From positions 558,001 to 622,000 of the forward strand of contig CBDCWA010000003.1 of assembly GCA_965223255.1 (NCBI GenBank): DNA of 64,000 bases. The letters run 5' to 3'. Positions 1 to 7,300 of the stretch are shown here, piece by piece (the stretch's first letter is position 1; every line of letters begins with the position of its first letter). Made by a program: the position numbers and the translations under genes. Under the pieces are notes generated by a model. It was not told the origin of the DNA. It made no database searches and was given only the letters and a program-made list of their open reading frames with translations. The stretch comes from CBDCWA01 sp965223255. GTDB lineage: Bacteria; Pseudomonadota; Alphaproteobacteria; Rhizobiales; Hyphomicrobiaceae.

Positions 1-1
1 A

Positions 2-1201
2 CCCGGCTTTGATGCCGCCCCCTATCTCACCATGACGGGCGTGATCACCCGGGATCCGGAAACCGGTATTCAGAACATGGGGACCTATCGCGGCCATCTC
101 AAATCCTCAGGTCGCCTTGGTATGATGATCCTTGCCAATCTAAATTCTGGCGGCCTGCAGCATTGGCGCAAGTACGGTGCCAAAGGCGAACGCACACCCG
201 TCGCGATTGTTTTAGGCGCGCCACCGGTCGTTGCCTTTCAAGGTCCGCAGCGCTTACGCCAGGGTCTTGACGAACTTGCCGTCGCGGGTGGCATTGCCGG
301 GGCACCGATCCAGGTCGTCGAAGCGCACTCGGTTGACCTTCATGTGCCGGCAGAAGCGGAAGTTGTGATTGAAGGATATATCGATCCCGATTATCTGGAG
401 CCGGAAGGGCCGTTCGGCGAAAGCCATGGCTACGTCGCTCTCGAGGATTATAATGTGGTGATCGAAGTCACCGCGATCACGCATCGGCGCGACGCTGTTT
501 TGACATCGATAATTTCGCAAGTCACGCCATCAGAATCGAGTGTAGTAAAACGTCTTGCCTACGAGCCCATGTACCTCGCGCATTTGCGCGACACCCTAGG
601 TGTCAAGGGCATAAGGCGCGTCGCCATGCACGAGCCACTCACCAATCTACGCCGTTTTGTTTTCCTGCAATTCGAGCCTAACACGCCGAAGACCGAGATA
701 TGGCGGGCCATGCATGGCGCCATGAACCTGCAGGCGGTGGTTGGAAAATTTATCGTTGCCATCGACGACGATATAGACCCATCAAATCCCGACGCAATAT
801 TCTGGGCAATGTCTTATCGCTGCAATCCGGCGGTCGACACTCTTGTCATTCCCCATCGCGAACGCGGCCACGGACCGCGCATGGAGGAAGATACCGGCGA
901 TGGTGCAATGCTGATCGATGCAACAATGAAACACCCAATGCCGCCACTGGCGCTGCCGAAAAAGGAATTCATGGATAACGCCAAGGCTCTTTGGGAACGT
1001 TTGGGCTTACCCGAGCTTCGCCCCGAAATGCCATGGTTCGGATATTCTTTGGGCGAGTGGACTGACGAGTGGGACAAAAACGCTATGGCCGCCACGCGCG
1101 GCGACTGGCCGGAGCGCAGTGAAGCGTTTCGCCAGCGCCGGCGCCGCGATGTTGAACCGAACAGCTCTGTTCGCGCAATCGACAAGGCTGATGAAGAGTG
1201 A
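2..1201 (+). CDS. UbiD-family decarboxylase, 5' truncated by the window edge
   Basis: The reading frame is open from base 2, so the true start lies before the window. The 400 visible codons match UbiD-type (de)carboxylases, which use prenylated FMN to add or remove CO2 on unsaturated or aromatic acids. Visible signatures are the R-D-P-E-T-G-I-Q-N-M-G-T-Y-R stretch (Asn and Arg five residues apart, as in the cofactor site) and E-G-P-F-G-E near bases 400-425, which carries the paired catalytic glutamates. An HRGG-like segment reads L-N-S-G-G here, so the usual cofactor or metal His looks replaced by Asn. The substrate cannot be inferred: UbiD of ubiquinone synthesis and catabolic relatives share these motifs. 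No UbiX partner is visible. The gene ends with TGA and is followed by a convergent membrane-protein gene. Confidence 0.9.
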   Translation, partial: PGFDAAPYLTMTGVITRDPETGIQNMGTYRGHLKSSGRLGMMILANLNSGGLQHWRKYGAKGERTPVAIVLGAPPVVAFQGPQRLRQGLDELAVAGGIAGAPIQVVEAHSVDLHVPAEAEVVIEGYIDPDYLEPEGPFGESHGYVALEDYNVVIEVTAITHRRDAVLTSIISQVTPSESSVVKRLAYEPMYLAHLRDTLGVKGIRRVAMHEPLTNLRRFVFLQFEPNTPKTEIWRAMHGAMNLQAVVGKFIVAIDDDIDPSNPDAIFWAMSYRCNPAVDTLVIPHRERGHGPRMEEDTGDGAMLIDATMKHPMPPLALPKKEFMDNAKALWERLGLPELRPEMPWFGYSLGEWTDEWDKNAMAATRGDWPERSEAFRQRRRRDVEPNSSVRAIDKADEE

Positions 1202-1222
1202 GATGCGGCACCGGCAACCGAA

Positions 1223-1747
1223 CTATGACACTCCGCGCCGATCAAGAGCTGCCTGCAGCAAAAGCGCCAACGGCATGACGGTCGCCCAAATGAGAGCAGT
1301 CGCCCCAATACCGATCCACACCGGTTCGGCCATCGAAAGCGCATCCAGTTGTGCGACGCCATAATACGTGAACGGGCCGGCGATTGCCCCAAGTACGATT
1401 GCCAATATATATCGACGGTGTAGCCAATTAAGTGCCGGTGTTATCAGGATTGAAAAGACGATCCATAGCCCAACGACATAAACCGGGACGCCTACAATTG
1501 TGGTCCCGGGTGTTCGATAGTTGACGAGGCTGGCAAACTGCAACCCGGATTCCGCCGCAAGACCAAACAGGCCAAAGAACAGACCCATCGCGGCAAGCTT
1601 TCCGCGTTCAGGCGCCAATACCAAGGCAATAGAGAATGCCAGAATCGTAGCGGCCGTACCAATCACCGGTTGCGCGTTTATCGACCCATACGTGCACGCC
1701 ACAAATGCCAGATAGAACACAGCAACTGTAACAACGACACGAAACAT
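1223..1747 (-). CDS. DUF2878-type integral membrane protein
   Basis: A 174-residue, strongly hydrophobic protein with about five to six membrane segments running from the N-terminus to near the end. The conserved stretch N-W-L-H-R-R-Y-I-L-A-I followed by G-A-I-A-G-P-F-T-Y-Y matches the DUF2878 family, whose role is unknown. It is convergent with the UbiD gene and divergent from the exported protein at 1931. Two hairpins lie just upstream of its start. The function is not known, and I assign the family from pattern memory rather than a search. Confidence 0.75.
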   Translation of the reverse strand: MFRVVVTVAVFYLAFVACTYGSINAQPVIGTAATILAFSIALVLAPERGKLAAMGLFFGLFGLAAESGLQFASLVNYRTPGTTIVGVPVYVVGLWIVFSILITPALNWLHRRYILAIVLGAIAGPFTYYGVAQLDALSMAEPVWIGIGATALIWATVMPLALLLQAALDRRGVS

Positions 1748-1783
1748 GTCCAGGCATCTCCAAATTCTTGTTTTGCAGCGGCA

Positions 1784-1806
1784 TGAAGGCGCGCTTGACG
1801 CCTTCA
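1784..1806. repeat. 8-bp perfect inverted repeat in a divergent promoter region
   Basis: TGAAGGCG (1784-1791) and CGCCTTCA (1799-1806) are perfect inverted copies around a 7-nt loop. The site lies about 40 bp upstream of the minus-strand DUF2878 gene start. There is no T-run on either side, so a simple terminator is unlikely. An operator or an RNA leader hairpin is possible. Confidence 0.55.
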
Positions 1807-1841
1807 GGTCAATAGCCGAGGGTGTCGCACACCAGATCCTC

Positions 1842-1885
1842 GTGCGTTAAGTTGGAATGGCTGCAAAAGTAGCAACTTAACGCAC
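1842..1885. repeat. 13-bp perfect inverted repeat, 18-nt spacer
   Basis: GTGCGTTAAGTTG (1842-1854) is the exact reverse complement of CAACTTAACGCAC (1873-1885). It sits between the divergent genes at 1747 and 1931 and lacks a following T-tract. A 13-bp perfect match is too long to expect by chance in so small a gap. It could be a binding site for a dimeric regulator or a leader hairpin. No known operator consensus is recognised. Confidence 0.65.
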
Positions 1886-1930
1886 AAAGATGATCACACC
1901 ATAGGCATAAAGCAACCGGAGGCACCGGCG

Positions 1931-2443
1931 TTGCGACCGTTCACGACCTTCTTTGCCATCACAATATTCGGTTCAATACTCCTTGCAGGTCCAACCGCTG
2001 CACGTTGGGTCCACCAATCGCAAGAGGTGAAGGGTGGCGTCGATCGCCACATCGCCATTGGCCGCCAGACCGGGCATGCCCTCGCTATTTCATGTCAGGG
2101 CCAAACAAGAATCCAATTGCGCTTCACCTCCCGTCTCAAGTGGACGCCCGCCACAAGAGCCATAAAGCCTGCGCATCTTGCCCTCATCCTGCGTGTCGAC
2201 AACCAACAGCCCCTTACCTTGACGGCCCGCCTTGCCAATGCCCGCGGCGCTGTTGTTTCCATCCATGAGAGTGCCGCAGTCGTCAACCATGCGCGCACCA
2301 TCGCCGCGGCAAAAGTCGGCGTGATCGTCACACTCCGCGTCTCAGGCAAGACCTTACAGGAAGCCGCATTTCGTGCCGGTGGCGCCGCCAAGGCGATCCA
2401 CCGGACCTTGGTCGGCTGTGGTCTCGCGAACAAACGTCGCTAG
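1931..2443 (+). CDS. exported hypothetical protein
   Basis: A 170-residue protein starting at TTG, supported by GGAGG eight bases upstream (1918-1922). Residues 1-24 form a signal peptide (short charged start, hydrophobic core, A-A before the mature Arg-Trp). The mature part has two cysteines, one early in I-S-C-Q-G and one near the end in V-G-C-G-L, which could form a disulfide in the periplasm. The arrangement recalls small periplasmic proteins of Alphaproteobacteria such as the IalB type, but I see no firm family match. The next gene starts about 100 bp downstream. Confidence 0.7.
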   Translation: MRPFTTFFAITIFGSILLAGPTAARWVHQSQEVKGGVDRHIAIGRQTGHALAISCQGQTRIQLRFTSRLKWTPATRAIKPAHLALILRVDNQQPLTLTARLANARGAVVSIHESAAVVNHARTIAAAKVGVIVTLRVSGKTLQEAAFRAGGAAKAIHRTLVGCGLANKRR

Positions 2444-2546
2444 TAGCGACCGCAATTGTCGTTAGCTGTGGATGGGCGAACCATGCCGCACCATCCTCGC
2501 GCTATATTTGGCCAACAGACCTGTTGTAAGGCGAGGGATCAGTCCC

Positions 2547-3206
2547 ATGGCGCTGATGTGCAATGATTGTCAGACGATTGTCCCCGAGAGGGTTGACGCC
2601 TGCCCGGTGTGCACGGACGAGTCGCCGCCTTTGATACCGATTGATCTTTCGGTCCAACGCCCGGAAATCGATGCGGTGATCGCCGCATTGGACGCCCAGA
2701 AATGGAAGGTCATAATGGCCGGGCTTGCGACCGCTTTTCTCTTGGCCTTGTTTATCGCCCGCACTGACTGGCTCCGCCCTCAAATCCAGATGGCCTTCAA
2801 TACCGTCGCTAAGGTGTTCGGGACGACGGGTGGCGAAGATGCTTATATTGGCGCCACCATCGCCACCGTACTGCTGACGTGGGTCATGTTCATCATCATC
2901 ACGGCCATCATTAGTTTTGCCTTGGCGATTTCGTTGCCCGCATGGGCACTCTTTATTTACCGTTCCGACGTCGAAAAGTCCCCGCACGACAGAATTGCCC
3001 GGATTGACAATCTTGCCCCCGCCCAAATGTTCCATGGCCCAAATATTGATGACGAAACCATCACCGGTCTCGTTGATCATTTGAAGAGCGATGACAGATT
3101 TCTAACCCTCCGTCTTGAGGACGACGAACAAATCGCCGCGACCTGGAAAGGCGGTTATGCCATCGCCATCATTGCGAGCGCATTCTATATTGTCGGATTC
3201 TATTGA
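2547..3206 (+). CDS. zinc-ribbon membrane protein of unknown function
   Basis: I start this at the ATG at 2547 (219 aa) because GCGAGGGA lies nine bases upstream and the protein then opens directly with a zinc ribbon: Cys5, Cys8, Cys19 and Cys22 in a C-x2-C ... C-x2-C pattern. A longer in-frame start at 2472 would place 25 unrelated residues before the ribbon. Two long hydrophobic regions (about residues 55-75 and 90-145) and a hydrophobic C-terminus give three to four membrane spans. The ribbon probably faces the cytoplasm. I recognise no family. It may be co-transcribed with the exported protein upstream. Confidence 0.75.
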   Translation: MALMCNDCQTIVPERVDACPVCTDESPPLIPIDLSVQRPEIDAVIAALDAQKWKVIMAGLATAFLLALFIARTDWLRPQIQMAFNTVAKVFGTTGGEDAYIGATIATVLLTWVMFIIITAIISFALAISLPAWALFIYRSDVEKSPHDRIARIDNLAPAQMFHGPNIDDETITGLVDHLKSDDRFLTLRLEDDEQIAATWKGGYAIAIIASAFYIVGFY

Positions 3207-3235
3207 TTCTCAACATACGACCTGACTGGCACAAA

Positions 3236-3349
3236 CTAGGCAAATGCCAGCACCAAAAGACCGATAAACGCAACAGCCGCAATGCTTGTTGCAGCCGCGA
3301 TTAGTCGTCGCTCAAACTTCGAGCGCTCAGGCTCGGGATGATTTGTCAT
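3236..3349 (-). CDS. 37-residue single-span membrane peptide
   Basis: A short reading frame from ATG (complement of 3347-3349) to TAG (complement of 3236-3238). It encodes a charged, hydrophilic N-terminus (M-T-N-H-P-E-P-E-R-S-K-F-E-R-R) followed by one clean hydrophobic helix of about 20 residues and an immediate stop. That layout is typical of real small membrane proteins. No good ribosome binding site is visible, which weakens the call. It is convergent with the zinc-ribbon gene, with its stop 30 bp away. Confidence 0.45.
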   Translation of the reverse strand: MTNHPEPERSKFERRLIAAATSIAAVAFIGLLVLAFA

Positions 3350-3697
3350 GGACCAGATGTCGTGTCTTGAAAACTAGAGTGAATGAGTGTGAAAGACCAC
3401 GCCTTGCAAACGAGAGCAGGCATGAAGACGAACCAATGCAAGCAGACCCCCTCGACGTAAAACACAAAAATGCGGCGTCCCTTCGCTCGCGAGCCACGGC
3501 GATTTGCACTGCCACACGAACTGTCTAACACCAACAATTTCCAACGTGGTAGGAGCATATCCTATGGTGCCTAAAGTGACAAGAAAACATGCTGCAGACA
3601 ATCTGTATACGCCTCATAAAATAAACAAAACTCCGGTAATTCCCTAGCTGATCATTTGTACACATTTTGTTAACTATAGCACTGTATACAGAGCAGC
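3350..3697. other. 348-bp intergenic stretch, AT-richer towards the tRNA
   Basis: No supported gene. The part from about 3600 to 3690 is AT-rich and probably contains the promoter for the tRNA-Ser-like gene, but I cannot mark -35 and -10 boxes with confidence. Confidence 0.5.
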
Positions 3698-3792
3698 GGA
3701 GGGGTGGCTGAGAGGCTTAAGGCACCCATCAGAACTGATGCGGCAGGCGGGTTCGCCCCGTCTCGATGGTTCAAATCCATCCCCCTCCGCCA
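3698..3792 (+). tRNA. tRNA-Ser-like gene with a non-standard anticodon arm
   Basis: The 95-nt element has a perfect 7-bp acceptor (GGAGGGG / CCCCTCC), discriminator G, encoded CCA, a GCT...GGC D-arm, a class II variable arm (AGGCGGG-ttcgc-CCCGTCT) and a T-arm (GATGG-TTCAAAT-CCATC). Class II arm plus discriminator G indicate the serine type. The anticodon region is odd: instead of a 5-bp stem and 7-nt loop with U33 it reads CATCAG-AA-CTGATG, a near-perfect palindrome that folds into a tight hairpin. I cannot assign an anticodon. It is either a degenerate tRNA gene or a tRNA-like RNA. Confidence 0.7.
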
Positions 3793-4297
3793 ATTTTTCC
3801 TAGCCTTTATGATCGCCCCGGCACCTTGCGTGTCACAGTCAAGCGTGTGAACTGATGCACGTGCTTACAGGCTGGCAGAGACCCGACAATCTCATTGCAA
3901 AATCTCTAATGGTCCAACGGTAGCAATATGCAGCGGCCAGCAGCATTCGAACCTTGGCGATCTCAAAACTGATTCTACTCAGGCGTCCTGCGGTCCAGGT
4001 GTTAGGACAGCAATCGCCCGAATCTCTATCGCACCAATTGGCAACTGGGAAATCACCTAAATCGTGTCGGCAACAAGACGCAAGTCACGGACGGGCGCGC
4101 GCAGCGACCAATCTCTCTCGCGACGACGCACCACGCTTGCACCATACTAAAGGAAAGAAAACACGCGTCACTTTGGCGAAGACGAGCCCGTTGCCTGCTG
4201 CGTGTCGCCTGCTGCCCGTTGGCTGCTGCCCGTTGGCTGCTGCCCGTTGGCTGCTGAATGACCATCGGCCGCAAGTCTTGATTGAATTCGGAGAAGA
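3793..4297. other. 505-bp intergenic stretch between two tRNA genes
   Basis: I find no convincing gene on either strand. Apart from the short tandem repeat at 4215-4256, I see no structure here. Confidence 0.5.
4215..4256. repeat. three tandem copies of a 14-bp unit
   Basis: The unit CCCGTTGGCTGCTG occurs three times head to tail with no mismatch (4215-4228, 4229-4242, 4243-4256), preceded by a partial copy. It lies in non-coding DNA upstream of the tRNA-Asn gene 3' end and resembles a slippage-type minisatellite. Confidence 0.9.
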
Positions 4298-4372
4298 TGG
4301 CTCCGCGGGTAGGATTCGAACCTACGACCAACCGGTTAACAGCCGGTTGCTCTACCGCTGAGCTACCGCGGA
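4298..4372 (-). tRNA. tRNA-Asn (GTT)
   Basis: A 75-nt cloverleaf on the minus strand: acceptor TCCGCGG / CCGCGGA, discriminator G and encoded CCA. The anticodon loop CTGTTAA gives GTT and the T-loop TTCGAAT is standard. All arms pair normally. Confidence 0.97.
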
Positions 4373-4473
4373 TCAGGCCACCTCTGGAACGCCCTCAAAT
4401 AGCAGACTTACCAGCCTGATGCCAGCCCTTATTGGACCGCCATCACACGTTATATCGGGCCACGCGCCAGCAC

Positions 4474-4893
4474 CTATTTCTTGGTCTCAGCCGGCAGGTT
4501 TACGCGCTCGCGTGTTTCGGCTTCAAGCTTGCGCTGCTGGCGCACGCGTTCTTCGTCAGATGTTTCCTTTGGGCTGAGATCTCTAATTCCATCCTTGGCA
4601 TCTTTCGGGGCATTGACGGTGAGCGGTGTTTTTTTGATCGCAACCCTCGGCCCATAGGCCTGAAAGGTCGAGAACACAATCGCGCCGATCACCAGCAACA
4701 GCGCCCAGGCAGCCGGCGGCCAAAAAATGTGCACGAGATCACTGTGCTGCGATTGTCCCGCTTTCTGGACCCGATTGTTAAACGCGCGCATTGCCCGCCA
4801 GGTCAATGCAAACAGGATCAATACGCCCAAGACCGCGATCACAACCTGATAGGTGGCAAGCCCCAAGGCCTCAGGACTGGTCTGAATTTCCAT
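4474..4893 (-). CDS. two-helix membrane protein, partner of the Band-7 lipoprotein
   Basis: A 139-residue protein with two hydrophobic segments (about residues 13-34 and 57-80) and a long charged, Lys/Glu-rich C-terminal tail. It begins 13 bp after the stop of the Band-7 lipoprotein gene on the same strand, so the two are very likely one operon. I recognise no family. By position it may anchor or regulate the Band-7 protein in the inner membrane. Confidence 0.7.
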   Translation of the reverse strand: MEIQTSPEALGLATYQVVIAVLGVLILFALTWRAMRAFNNRVQKAGQSQHSDLVHIFWPPAAWALLLVIGAIVFSTFQAYGPRVAIKKTPLTVNAPKDAKDGIRDLSPKETSDEERVRQQRKLEAETRERVNLPAETKK

Positions 4894-4906
4894 CGCTCAA
4901 GTACCC

Positions 4907-5866
4907 TCAATTGGCTTTCTTATTTGCTGCGGCTTTGGCCCGCGCAGCGTCGCTGCGAAATGTCGCCATACTCTGGCCGACAGTTCCGAGCGCCTCAAAC
5001 GGGATCCACTTGGTGTTTGCACTGGTTGCCAGCTTTTCCAAGACTTCGAGCCGCCGATAGGCCAGATATTTTTGAGAGACCGATTCGGCGTAGATCTTGT
5101 TTTCCTCGAGTACGGCCTGAGCGCGTTCACGCCGAATTTGGCGCTCTGCACGTGCCGCTTCAAGGTCGGCCTGCAGCTTCACCAGCCGGATCTGTTTTTC
5201 TGCTTCTTCCTGCTGAATAGCGATCCGGCGACGGGCCGCCGTCTCCTTTTGATCGAGGATCACTTTCGGAAATCGCACGTCGGCCAGACCGAAACGCCGC
5301 GCGATCAACGGCGTGCTCTCCAAAGCTTTATTCACCGCCGTGATCAATTTGGAGTTGATCGCTGCCCGCGACGACGCGACCTGTTCGATCGTATATTCCG
5401 AGACAACCCGCCGAACGACATCGCGGACCACCGCTTTACCGTAGGTGTGATAGATCCGGTTCTTTGATATCACGCCGTGCACCAAACCGCGCAAGGCACC
5501 GCGCGGACGGGCTGCCGGGACCCGGTCGAACAACGATTGCAGCACCTTTTCGTCGTTTTTGACCGCGAATGTCCCGCGCACATCGAATGGCATCGCAAGT
5601 TCGGACTTCGGCATATAAAGCGCATGATCTTTGCGGAACATTTCCTGCAAACCGAAATCACTCGATTCCACAACGATCAGGCGATCGCAGTAGAAAAAAC
5701 AGATCGGAAGCCGGAACTGGGAAGGTGAGATAAGGCCAGGCCGAAAGCCCTCCTTGGTTAGAATTTTTCCCTGATAGGCAGGGGGAACTTGAACCGATTC
5801 CCCGATACATCCACCGAGCGCAAGCGCTGCAAACCCGGTGACCAGCAGACTAAGATAGCGCTTCAT
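4907..5866 (-). CDS. SPFH/Band-7-like lipoprotein
   Basis: I choose the ATG at 5866 because GGAGGTG sits just upstream and the protein then begins with a lipoprotein signal ending in L-G-G-C, with Cys20 as the lipidated residue (319 aa). A start 11 codons earlier adds residues before the signal. After the signal comes a Band-7-like beta region (about residues 60-200). A long charged helix rich in Ala, Arg and Glu (about 205-270) follows, predicted coiled coil. Band-7/SPFH proteins form rings or scaffolds on membranes. A lipid anchor on the outer leaflet rather than an N-terminal membrane helix is unusual for the group. The downstream small membrane protein probably acts with it. Confidence 0.75.
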   Translation of the reverse strand: MKRYLSLLVTGFAALALGGCIGESVQVPPAYQGKILTKEGFRPGLISPSQFRLPICFFYCDRLIVVESSDFGLQEMFRKDHALYMPKSELAMPFDVRGTFAVKNDEKVLQSLFDRVPAARPRGALRGLVHGVISKNRIYHTYGKAVVRDVVRRVVSEYTIEQVASSRAAINSKLITAVNKALESTPLIARRFGLADVRFPKVILDQKETAARRRIAIQQEEAEKQIRLVKLQADLEAARAERQIRRERAQAVLEENKIYAESVSQKYLAYRRLEVLEKLATSANTKWIPFEALGTVGQSMATFRSDAARAKAAANKKAN

Positions 5867-6066
5867 GTCACCTCCAGTTGAATTTGAAATGCAACTCATG
5901 AGTAGCTTAACAAAAGGACATTCTCATGAAGAAGTCTTAAAGATGAGTGGAAGCGCTTGAATTTCCCCAGTTTTTTCATCTTCAACATCACAAAATCATG
6001 ACTTGTCGCCATGATTTCGGACCGCGTCGGGTGACCGAGCGATGAAACAAACTCGAGGAGTTATAC

Positions 6067-6140
6067 TGGAGGCCACGGCCGGACTCGAACCGGCGTAGAC
6101 GGATTTGCAATCCGCTGCGTAACCACTCCGCCACGTGGCC
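6067..6140 (-). tRNA. tRNA-Cys (GCA)
   Basis: A 74-nt minus-strand cloverleaf: acceptor GGCCACG / CGTGGCC, discriminator T and encoded CCA. The anticodon loop ATTGCAA gives GCA. U73 and GCA are the standard identity elements for cysteine. Confidence 0.97.
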
Positions 6141-6337
6141 TCAGTCAGTCCCTGCGATTAGGGCAGCGACATGTATCACAAAGGTTCAACGCGGTGCAAT
6201 GTCAACCTGACCCGCGTCAACGGCACAAGATGATGAAACGTCCGGGTGACTGGCCGCTGATCCAAAGATTGGGTAAGACTGGCGTGGCGACACCAATCGA
6301 GACAGACGGGATACAGTTTTTTAAAGCAGGAATATCG

Positions 6338-6994
6338 ATGATCACCTTTGAAACCCAGCGCGAAAACATGGTTGAAAGTCAAGTGCGTCCAAGTGGCATA
6401 ACTGACGGCCGCGTTATTCGGGCTATGAAAGCCGTACCCCGCGAAGTCTTTGTGCCCGAACCGCTTCGCAACCGCGCTTATGCTGACCAAGACATCATCC
6501 TACCCAATAACAGAACACTTATGGCGCCCCGGCTATTGGCCCGATTGATCCAAAATTTGAATTTAGAGGCTGATGCGCTCGTTCTCGACGTCGGCTGCAC
6601 AACCGGCTATGCGACAGCGGTGCTCTCAAAGATCGCGCAAACCGTTGTCGGTCTCGAATCGGATGAGGCGCTGGCAGCCGAAGCGACGGAACATCTGAGC
6701 GCAATTGGCATCGATAATGCCGTGATCGTGACAGGGCCGCTTGAGAACGGCTACCCAGACGAGGGTCCCTACGACGCGATTCTGGTATCCGGTATGCTGG
6801 CGCATGCCCCGGAAGACATTTTGGATCAATTAAAGGACGAGGGCCGACTGATAACGGTCATGATGAGCCCCGGCCAGCTTGGTGACGTCGTCGTGTGGCG
6901 ACGCTTGCGGGAAACGTTTGACCAGCGCCGTCTATTCGAAGCATCAACTGGACTCTTGCCGGGCTTCGAACCTAAAGAGGTGTTCACGTTTTAA
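6338..6994 (+). CDS. Pcm-like SAM-dependent methyltransferase, divergent
   Basis: A 218-residue protein from the ATG at 6338, with a weak purine-rich site upstream. The in-frame extension back to 6194 has no homology look. The fold matches protein-L-isoaspartate O-methyltransferase: V-P-R-E-V-F-V-P near the start and SAM motif I L-D-V-G-C-T-T-G-Y-A. The substrate loop, which reads G-x-T-I-S in true Pcm, is N-R-T-L-M here, and the later G-D-G is missing. Repair of isoaspartate is therefore doubtful. A divergent Pcm-like gene upstream of a TolC gene is a common alphaproteobacterial arrangement, so an envelope-linked role is possible. Confidence 0.85.
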   Translation: MITFETQRENMVESQVRPSGITDGRVIRAMKAVPREVFVPEPLRNRAYADQDIILPNNRTLMAPRLLARLIQNLNLEADALVLDVGCTTGYATAVLSKIAQTVVGLESDEALAAEATEHLSAIGIDNAVIVTGPLENGYPDEGPYDAILVSGMLAHAPEDILDQLKDEGRLITVMMSPGQLGDVVVWRRLRETFDQRRLFEASTGLLPGFEPKEVFTF

Positions 6995-7300
6995 GCCGTC
7001 ATCACTGGCCGACCAAGTGCTCTTCCAGAGTGTGTGAATATCGCCACATTGCGCCACGCGACTGACTCGCGCAAAGTCAATAAGACCTTGTAAAAAAGCT
7101 CGATTTTGGGCACTTTATAAACAGCAAATCAGTTTGCCGCCTGCGACGGCCACTGGGGGGACAAAAATCCCACGTCGCACTGCGCGAAGTTATTTTTGGT
7201 TGCGTGTTTAGAATCCCGTAGACTCCGATTGCATCAGTCGCATCTAAATCAGGGGGCCATGCGCGCCATCACCCACTTCGACGGCGCGTGAGGTGCAGAG
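6995..7300. other. 306-bp gap before the TolC-family gene
   Basis: No gene is seen. The AT-rich part around 7080-7230 probably holds the promoter for the TolC-family gene. GAGGTG just before 7301 is its ribosome binding site. Confidence 0.5.

Noticed and set aside
3286..3528. 80-codon plus-strand frame between the zinc-ribbon gene and the tRNA
   Set aside because: Composition is Arg/Thr-rich without a ribosome site or domain, and it overlaps the better-supported 37-residue minus-strand frame.
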